A stretch of 64,000 bases of DNA from Flavobacterium sp. 270 (GTDB lineage Bacteria; Bacteroidota; Bacteroidia; Flavobacteriales; Flavobacteriaceae): assembly GCF_004368785.1 (NCBI RefSeq), contig NZ_SODM01000005.1, positions 391,453 through 455,452 of the forward strand, in the 5' to 3' direction. How positions within the stretch are numbered: position 1 is the first letter of the stretch; each line of letters begins with the position of its first letter. Shown here one piece after another: positions 59,005-64,000 of this stretch. Both the position numbers and the translations under genes were made by a program. Below the pieces are notes generated by a model. The model did no database searches, was not told the DNA's origin, and saw only the letters and a list, made by a program, of their open reading frames with translations.

Positions 59005-59577
59005 TCAGACTTTTCCCGCTCTAATCTTACTCATAAATTCGGCAGAAAAATCTAAATAGGAGGCAAGCATATATTGAGGAACACGCTGTACAAATTCGGG
59101 AAACAAATTATTAATATGATGATATCGCTCTTCTGCAGACATCGTAAATAAAAACTTAATTCGCATTTGCGCTGCACCAAAAGACTTTTGCGAAACAATC
59201 CTAAAGTAACGTTCCAATTTTGGGATTTCTATTAATAAAGTTTCAAGAGTCGATTTGTCTATCGCAATAACATCAGAAGTTTCTACAGCCTGAATATAAA
59301 AGTGAGATGGAATATGATTATGATAGCTCAAATAATCGGTTATCCACCAGTTCTCAATTCCAAATTGCAATGTTTGTTCTGTTCCTTTAGAATTTATGAT
59401 ATATTGACGGATACAGCCTTTAACGATAAAATATATAGTATTGCAGACTTGTCCTTCTTTAAGAACATGTTCTTTTCTTTTAATGGTAGAAAGACTCAGA
59501 CAAGATTCTAAAATATCAATATCTGAGGGATCTAATTTTATATATCTTTCTATATGTTGAAAAAGCGCACTATACAT
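59005..59577 (-). CDS. Crp/Fnr-family transcriptional regulator
   Basis: 190 aa. A cyclic-nucleotide-binding-like beta-roll occupies residues about 20-115 (HVLKEGQVCNTIYFIVKGCIR, TSDVIAIDKSTLETLL). The C-terminal part is helical (RYFRIVSQKSFGAAQMRIKFL, YMLASYLDFSAEFMSKIRAGK) with a compressed helix-turn-helix; it resembles Bacteroidota Crp-like regulators of this length. It is 131 bp upstream of the AhpD-like gene on the same strand, so it may regulate it. The ligand is unknown. Confidence 0.88.
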   Translation of the reverse strand: MYSALFQHIERYIKLDPSDIDILESCLSLSTIKRKEHVLKEGQVCNTIYFIVKGCIRQYIINSKGTEQTLQFGIENWWITDYLSYHNHIPSHFYIQAVETSDVIAIDKSTLETLLIEIPKLERYFRIVSQKSFGAAQMRIKFLFTMSAEERYHHINNLFPEFVQRVPQYMLASYLDFSAEFMSKIRAGKV

Positions 59578-59653
59578 ATAATTTAGGTTTATACAAATTT
59601 ACTTTTAAAATTCAATTATTCAATATAGAATTTTAAGGACCTTTAGAAAAACA

Positions 59654-59678
59654 AAAACCCAGTCAATGACTGGGTTTT
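59654..59678 (-). terminator. Terminator of the rplT operon
   Basis: AAAACCCAGTCA / TGACTGGGTTTT 12-bp stem with a tight loop and flanking A/T runs. It follows the rplT stop in the minus direction. Confidence 0.8.
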
Positions 59679-59719
59679 CTATGATAAGTAAGTAATCTTA
59701 AATTGAGTTTATAAAACGT

Positions 59720-60064
59720 TTATTTTACTTTATTAAGAATAGCTTTAAAAGCTTCAGGGTGGTTCATAGCTAAATCTGCAAGAACTTTACGGTTCAATTC
59801 GATTCCGTTAGCTTTAACTTTCCCCATGAATTGAGAATAAGACATTCCTTCTAATCTAGCTCCAGCGTTGATACGTTGAATCCATAAAGCACGGAAATTT
59901 CTTTTATTCTGTTTTCTGTCACGGTAAGCGTAGCTCATCGCTTTCTCTACCGCATTCTTAGCAACTGTCCAAACGTTTTTACGTCTACCAAAGAAACCTT
60001 TGGCTTGCTTCATTATTTTTTTTCTTCTTGCTCTTTTAGCAACTGAATTTACCGATCTTGGCAT
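59720..60064 (-). CDS. rplT: 50S ribosomal protein L20
   Basis: 114 aa, very basic. Family sequence: MPRSVNSVAKRARRKKIMKQ, GFFGRRKNVWTVAKNAVEKA, FRALWIQRINAGAR and SYSQFMGKVKANGIELNRKVLADLA. Assembles 23S rRNA. Last gene of the thrS-infC-rpmI-rplT operon, 100 bp after rpmI. In many bacteria L20 or its operon is autoregulated through RNA structure; no pseudoknot was identified here. Confidence 0.97.
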   Translation of the reverse strand: MPRSVNSVAKRARRKKIMKQAKGFFGRRKNVWTVAKNAVEKAMSYAYRDRKQNKRNFRALWIQRINAGARLEGMSYSQFMGKVKANGIELNRKVLADLAMNHPEAFKAILNKVK

Positions 60065-60164
60065 AATTTTAATGTGTTTTTGTAGCAGGCGTCCCGAATT
60101 AAATCAAGAGAACTTAAAAGCCATACTCCAAGGTTATATAAATAATTTTTAACCTAAAGAATTA

Positions 60165-60362
60165 TTAGATAATTCTTAATTGTTGTTTAATGCTTTTCAT
60201 ATCTGTTTGGTGAACTAGCGCTGAGTGTGTCAAAGCTAATTTACGTTTTTTAGATTTCTTAGTCAAGATGTGACTTTTAAAAGCATGCTTTCTTTTAATC
60301 TTTCCAGAACCAGTAACTTTAAAACGTTTCTTGGCGCTAGATTTGGTTTTCATTTTAGGCAT
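60165..60362 (-). CDS. rpmI: 50S ribosomal protein L35
   Basis: 65 aa, Lys/Arg-rich. MPKMKTKSSAKKRFKVTGSG, HAFKSHILTKKSKKRKL and the C-terminal SIKQQLRII match L35. It lies between infC (92 bp away) and rplT, the standard order. Confidence 0.97.
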   Translation of the reverse strand: MPKMKTKSSAKKRFKVTGSGKIKRKHAFKSHILTKKSKKRKLALTHSALVHQTDMKSIKQQLRII

Positions 60363-60454
60363 TTTTCCTAGTGTTTTAATTTATTCTTACTTACTTATAT
60401 CTTTAGTTTCAGCTTTGAAGTTTCAAGTTTAAAATTGAAACTTACAACTGCGAA

Positions 60455-61012
60455 CTATTTCTTCTTCTTCGGAGCAATGAACATAATCATTCTCTTTCCT
60501 TCTAAAACTGGCATTGCCTCAACTTTTCCGTGTTCTTCTAAATCAGTAGCAAGACGTAGTAATAAAATTTGTCCTTGATCTTTATAGATGATAGAACGTC
60601 CTTTAAAGAAAACGAAAGCTTTTAACTTAGAACCCTCTTTTAGGAATTTCTCAGCATTCTTTCTTTTAAATTCATAATCATGCTCGTCAGTCTGAGGACC
60701 AAATCTAATTTCTTTAACGACAACCTGAGATGATTTAGCTTTTAATACCTTATCACGCTTCTTTTGTTCGTAAACAAACTTCTTGTAATCCATGATTTTG
60801 CAAACCGGCGGTTCAGCGTTTGGCGAAATTTCAACCAGATCCAATTCAAATTGATCTGCTAAACGTAGAGCCTCTGCTAGTTTAAAAACACCAGGTTCGA
60901 TGTTTTCACCCACTAGTCTCACTTCTTGTACACCACGAATATTGTTGTTTATTCTGTGTGCATCTTTTTTTTCTACTCGAGGTTGAAAACCTCTGTTGCT
61001 TCTTATTGCTAT
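60455..61012 (-). CDS. infC: Translation initiation factor IF-3, probable ATA start
   Basis: About 185 aa if it starts at ATA (61012-61010), reading AIRSNRGFQPRVEKKDAHRI and then VRLVGENIEPG. The N-terminal domain is thus complete. The next in-frame candidate is GTG at 60922, which would remove 30 residues of the conserved N-terminal domain. No ATG exists in this frame. C-terminal marks: LVEISPNAEPPVCKIMDY, KEIRFGPQTDEHDYEFK, MIMFIAPKKKK. IF-3 stops subunit joining and checks start codons. E. coli infC also uses a rare start (AUU), allowing IF-3 to limit itself. The start lies 16 bp after the thrS stop. Confidence 0.93.
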   Translation of the reverse strand: MAIRSNRGFQPRVEKKDAHRINNNIRGVQEVRLVGENIEPGVFKLAEALRLADQFELDLVEISPNAEPPVCKIMDYKKFVYEQKKRDKVLKAKSSQVVVKEIRFGPQTDEHDYEFKRKNAEKFLKEGSKLKAFVFFKGRSIIYKDQGQILLLRLATDLEEHGKVEAMPVLEGKRMIMFIAPKKKK

Positions 61013-61028
61013 GACTTTATAATTTAAG

Positions 61029-62975
61029 TTAAACTGTAAAAACTTTTAATGTTTTATTTATTTCTTCGTTTACAATTCTGACAAATTCTTCAATTGTAAC
61101 TGTGATATTCCCTTTTCCTTCTTGTCCATGACGACGAATAGAAATCGTTCCGTTCTTCTCTTCTTCCTCACCAACGATCAGCATAAACGGTATTTTCTGC
61201 ATTTCTGCATCTCTAATTTTCTTACCTATAGTTTCGCTTCGGTTATCAATTAGGGCGCGAATTTCGTGATTTTCTAGCAAATCTAAAACTTTTTTAGCAT
61301 ATATTTCATATTTCTCGCTCAAAGACAAGATAATAGCTTGCTCAGGCATAAGCCAAAGTGGGAAATTTCCTGCTGTATGCTCTAATAAAATTGCAATAAA
61401 GCGTTCCATAGATCCAAAAGGAGCTCTGTGGATCATAACAGGTCTATGTAATTCGTTATCAGCACCTTTGTAAGTTAAGTCGAAACGCTCAGGAAGATTG
61501 TAATCTACCTGAATAGTTCCTAATTGCCATTGTCTTCCTAAAGCATCCTTCACCATAAAGTCTAGTTTCGGACCATAAAAAGCAGCCTCTCCATATTCAA
61601 CAACAGTATTCAATCCTTTATCCGCAGCAGCGTTGATGATGGCATTTTCAGCTTTCTCCCAATTTTCATCAGAACCAATATATTTTTCTCTATTTTCCTG
61701 ATCTCTCAACGAAATCTGAGCAGTAAAGTTTTCAAAGCCTAAAGAACCAAATACATAAAGAACCAAGTCAATTACTTTTTTAAACTCCTCATCCAATTGT
61801 TCCGGAGTACAGAAAATGTGAGCGTCATCCTGAGTAAAACCTCTTACACGAGTTAAACCATGTAATTCACCAGATTGCTCATATCTATAAACAGTACCAA
61901 ATTCAGCATAACGCTTAGGTAAATCTTTGTAAGACCAAGGTCTTACATTGTAGATTTCACAGTGATGAGGACAGTTCATCGGTTTCAATAAAAACTCTTC
62001 ACCTTCAGCTGGAGTATTAATTGGCTGAAAACTATCGGCACCATATTTTGCATAGTGACCAGAAGTAACATAAAGTTCTTTCTGTCCAATATGTGGAGTA
62101 ACTACTTGTTCGTAACCAGCTTTCTTCTGAGCCTTCTTTAAAAATTGCTCCAAACGATCTCTAAGTGCTGCACCTTTTGGTAACCATAAAGGCAAACCTT
62201 GTCCAACTTTCTGAGAGAAAGCAAACAATTCAAGTTCCTTACCTAGCTTACGATGGTCACGACGTTTAGCCTCTTCAAGCAATTCAAGATATTCAGTTAA
62301 ATCTTTTTGTTTAGGAAAAGAAGTTCCATAAACACGAGTTAACTGTTTGTTTTTTTCATCACCACGCCAGTAAGCACCGGCAACACTCATAATTTTAAAC
62401 GCCTTGATAATTCCAGTATTCGGAATATGTCCACCACGACACAAATCAGTAAAAGTAGCATGATCACAAAAAGTAATAGTTCCGTCTTCAAGATTCGAAA
62501 TCAATTCAGTCTTGTATACATTGTCTTTATACATCTCTAAAGCATCAGCTTTACTAACTGGACGCATTTTAAACTCATGTTTACCTCTCGAAATTTCAAG
62601 AACACGATCTTCGATCTTTTTAAAATCAGCGTCAGTAATTTTTTGATCTTCAAAATCAACATCATAATAGAAACCATTCGAAATCGCTGGCCCAAGAGTC
62701 AGTTTAATTCCAGGATAAAGTTCCTCAAGAGCTTGCGCCATTACGTGCGAAGTCGAATGCCAAAAAGCTTTTTTGCCTTCCGCATCATTCCAAGTATATA
62801 AAATAAGACTACCGTCGGTCGTCAATGGAGTTTCGGTTTCAATTGTTGTACCATTAAAAGAAGCAGAAATCACGTTTCTTGCAAATCCTTCACTAATGCT
62901 CTTAGCAACCTCCATCGGAGTTACGCCAGAAGCAAACTCTCTAATTGACCCGTCGGGTAAAGTAATCTTAATCAT
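61029..62975 (-). CDS. thrS: Threonyl-tRNA synthetase
   Basis: 648 aa. Charges tRNA-Thr. The TGS domain (MIKITLPDGSIREFASGVTP), editing domain (AFWHSTSHVMAQALEELYPG and FCDHATFTDLCRGGHIPNTG), class II motif 1-3 segments and zinc-site MNCPHHCEIY, then the anticodon domain (IILSLSEKYEIYAKKV) are all present in the usual order and length. First gene of the translation operon. A textbook promoter lies directly upstream. Confidence 0.97.
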   Translation of the reverse strand: MIKITLPDGSIREFASGVTPMEVAKSISEGFARNVISASFNGTTIETETPLTTDGSLILYTWNDAEGKKAFWHSTSHVMAQALEELYPGIKLTLGPAISNGFYYDVDFEDQKITDADFKKIEDRVLEISRGKHEFKMRPVSKADALEMYKDNVYKTELISNLEDGTITFCDHATFTDLCRGGHIPNTGIIKAFKIMSVAGAYWRGDEKNKQLTRVYGTSFPKQKDLTEYLELLEEAKRRDHRKLGKELELFAFSQKVGQGLPLWLPKGAALRDRLEQFLKKAQKKAGYEQVVTPHIGQKELYVTSGHYAKYGADSFQPINTPAEGEEFLLKPMNCPHHCEIYNVRPWSYKDLPKRYAEFGTVYRYEQSGELHGLTRVRGFTQDDAHIFCTPEQLDEEFKKVIDLVLYVFGSLGFENFTAQISLRDQENREKYIGSDENWEKAENAIINAAADKGLNTVVEYGEAAFYGPKLDFMVKDALGRQWQLGTIQVDYNLPERFDLTYKGADNELHRPVMIHRAPFGSMERFIAILLEHTAGNFPLWLMPEQAIILSLSEKYEIYAKKVLDLLENHEIRALIDNRSETIGKKIRDAEMQKIPFMLIVGEEEEKNGTISIRRHGQEGKGNITVTIEEFVRIVNEEINKTLKVFTV

Positions 62976-62995
62976 TGTTTATAATTTTGTGAATG

Positions 62996-63026
62996 CAAAT
63001 ATAGCGCATTACTAAAATACATACAA
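62996..63026 (-). promoter_or_regulatory. Promoter of the thrS-infC-rpmI-rplT operon
   Basis: TATATTTG on the reverse strand of 62996-63003 with TTG exactly 20 nt upstream (63024-63026). The ATG is 20 nt downstream. Confidence 0.7.
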
Positions 63027-63124
63027 TATATATGTAGAAGTTTATACTTAATAATAAAGAAGAATGTGGTTAGTGAATAAAAGAGTAATTTTACCATCCT
63101 ATATATAGCAGTAATTTCATCTAC

Positions 63125-63160
63125 AACCCGACAGTTCAAACCTGTCGGGTTTATTTTTTT
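63125..63160. terminator. Hairpin with T-run
   Basis: AACCCGACAG / CTGTCGGGTT 10-bp stem, 7-nt loop, T-rich tail on the plus strand. No gene immediately upstream on the plus strand; it may belong to a dispersed repeat. Confidence 0.55.
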
Positions 63161-63240
63161 TAGGACCTTATATATAAAAGAGTAAATTATTGGAATTTGT
63201 AATTTAAACAATTGGAATTTAAGAAAGATAAGGAGCTTGA

Positions 63241-63310
63241 TCCTGCTGTCCTTCCAAATCTTTTGGGGCGAACCCCGCCCCAAAAGGATTTTCCCTCCCA
63301 TCAGGGCTAG
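63241..63310. repeat. Dispersed repeat with TTTTGGGGCG / CGCCCCAAAA hairpin
   Basis: Arms 63261-63270 and 63276-63285 pair perfectly around a 5-nt loop, followed by GGATTTTCCCTCCCATCAGGGC. The pattern (hairpin then ATCAGGGC) resembles a repeat I remember from Flavobacterium and relatives; not verified. Confidence 0.5.
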
Positions 63311-63613
63311 GGCATAGGTTTTCAAGAGAGTCATTTGTCTTTTATTTAAAGAAAGGAGAGAGATGAAACTTAAAAGAAACATCATTTCAAAAATAACTTT
63401 TGCGTCTCTGCGCCTTTGCGAGACTAAATAATCCAAAGAAAACAACCCTTTTTTATTCTAACCTTACAACGAAACTCTAGTAAAACAGGTCTAAAACAAA
63501 GAAAACTGCATTATATTCCCAGAAAGGATAAAAAAAAGTAATTTTGTAAAGGGGCTGTTATCAGAGTGTTAAGGAAAGAATTAAAAAAAGATGGAAAAAA
63601 TATAAAATAAAGG

Positions 63614-63644
63614 CTTTAAAATGTAAATAAAGGTTGTAGTTTTG
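63614..63644 (+). promoter_or_regulatory. Tandem rRNA-type promoter P1
   Basis: TAGTTTTG at 63637-63644 followed by CACCCGC. The -33 position has TTT at the spacing seen for P2 and P3. Confidence 0.55.
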
Positions 63645-63734
63645 CACCCGCAGAAACGCAGACGTTCACAGAAAACATGAAAAGCTTTAAGAATTAAAAC
63701 GAAAAATTATTTTCAAAAAAAGATTCAAAAAAGC

Positions 63735-63765
63735 TTGTGGGATTTGAAAACAGATGTTACATTTG
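63735..63765 (+). promoter_or_regulatory. Tandem rRNA-type promoter P2
   Basis: TACATTTG at 63758-63765 with TTG 20 nt upstream (63735-63737), followed by CACCCCGCAAAACGCGG, which can form a CCGC/GCGG hairpin. Confidence 0.6.
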
Positions 63766-63859
63766 CACCCCGCAAAACGCGGAAAGTTCATTGAGAAACT
63801 GGCAGGAAAGATAAGTGAAAAGAGATGAAAATATTCTCAAAAAAAACTTTAAATTTTTC

Positions 63860-63890
63860 TTGCAGATTTAAAAAAGAAGTTTTAGTTTTG
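63860..63890 (+). promoter_or_regulatory. Tandem rRNA-type promoter P3
   Basis: TAGTTTTG at 63883-63890 with TTG 20 nt upstream (63860-63862), followed by CACCCGCTTTG and a CGCTT/AAGCG hairpin. The remaining 110 bases to the window end look like a 16S leader. Confidence 0.6.
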
Positions 63891-64000
63891 CACCCGCTTT
63901 GAAACACAAGCGAAAACAAAAAGAAATACACGTTCGTAGACATATTGAATTGACAGCCGTCTTAATCGAAAGATTGAGACAAAAAGAATAAGAGTAATAG

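Larger units (their letters stand above)
62976..64000. other. About 1 kb without protein genes: repeats, then rRNA-type leader
   Basis: No coding region is supported. The stretch contains the thrS promoter, a terminator at 63125-63160, a Flavobacterium-type repeat near 63241-63310, another common repeat near 63403-63425 (TTTGCGTCTCTGCGCCTTTG type) and three tandem promoters from 63637. The open frame at 62972-63445 is rejected. Confidence 0.75.

Noticed and set aside
62972..63445. 157-residue open frame upstream of thrS on the minus strand
   Set aside because: It covers the thrS promoter, a terminator hairpin and two dispersed repeats. The product is a low-complexity Leu/Phe/Lys string with no domain or start signal.
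63640..64000. Start of 16S rRNA inside the window
   Set aside because: No AGAGTTTGATCCTGGCTC-type 5' end is present; only the leader-like promoters are.

Overview
The window looks like chromosome of a Flavobacterium-type member of the Bacteroidota. The coding sequence is AT-rich. Most promoters that can be seen carry the Bacteroidota -7 box TAnnTTTG, several with a TTG about 20 nt upstream, and purine-rich ribosome binding sites are mostly absent. Gene content agrees: split transketolase, FISUMP and TPR-kinase families, a MerR-type carotenoid regulator, and flavobacterial core genes (dnaB, accA, tgt, thrS-infC-rpmI-rplT, aroK). No plasmid or complete phage hallmark, CRISPR array, transposase or restriction system was found.

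Layout. 1-4.7 kb: mixed housekeeping genes (iron/cobalamin-type ABC ATPase, TrmL, RluE-like pseudouridine synthase, NlpE-like lipoprotein, SDR, MepB). 4.7-8.9 kb: an ECF sigma factor translationally coupled to a large protein that joins an anti-sigma-like N-terminus, a membrane segment, about seven 33-residue repeats and a C-terminal beta-barrel-like domain; two exported proteins lie upstream. 9-15.5 kb: rmuC, thioesterase, VOC protein, YceI, a TIGR01777 epimerase, and a TetR gene overlapping an ABC1/UbiB kinase gene. 15.7-21.5 kb: a surface-protein block (a FISUMP-domain giant, a DUF4369-like protein, a TlpA-like thioredoxin) in which roughly 15.8-19.4 kb is clearly richer in G+C than its surroundings. 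22-22.7 kb: a divergent pair of small phage-type DNA-binding proteins. 22.8-28.9 kb: a photoprotection cluster on the minus strand (B12-binding MerR regulator, crtI, crtB, crtZ, SRPBCC protein, photolyase). 29-40.6 kb: Kir-type channel, TPR proteins, three tRNA genes (Leu-GAG and two Lys-TTT), aroK, PRTase, S4 protein, FKBP lipoprotein, split transketolase, and a two-gene TPR/membrane system. 40.8-47 kb: tgt, LptF/G permease, EamA transporter, accA, dnaB. 47-49.7 kb: a membrane protein, histidine kinase and NarL-type regulator. 49.8-52.3 kb: exported proteins. 52.4-58.3 kb: three tandem paralogous TPR histidine kinases followed by one response regulator. 58.5-63 kb: AhpD-like protein, Crp/Fnr regulator, and the thrS-infC-rpmI-rplT translation operon. 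63-64 kb: no protein gene; dispersed repeats and then three tandem promoters that look like the leader of an rRNA operon lying just past the end of the window.

How the genes work together. The clearest functional unit is the light-response cluster. Its regulator keeps the Trp/Glu/His and Glu-x-His-x-x-Gly positions expected of an adenosylcobalamin photoreceptor (CarH/LitR type), next to carotenoid genes and a photolyase. Two separate two-component clusters are present. In one of them, two of three tandem kinases have lost the phospho-accepting histidine. The translation operon appears to start infC at a non-AUG codon (ATA). Many intergenic gaps are filled by palindromic or direct repeats of the kind scattered through Flavobacterium genomes.
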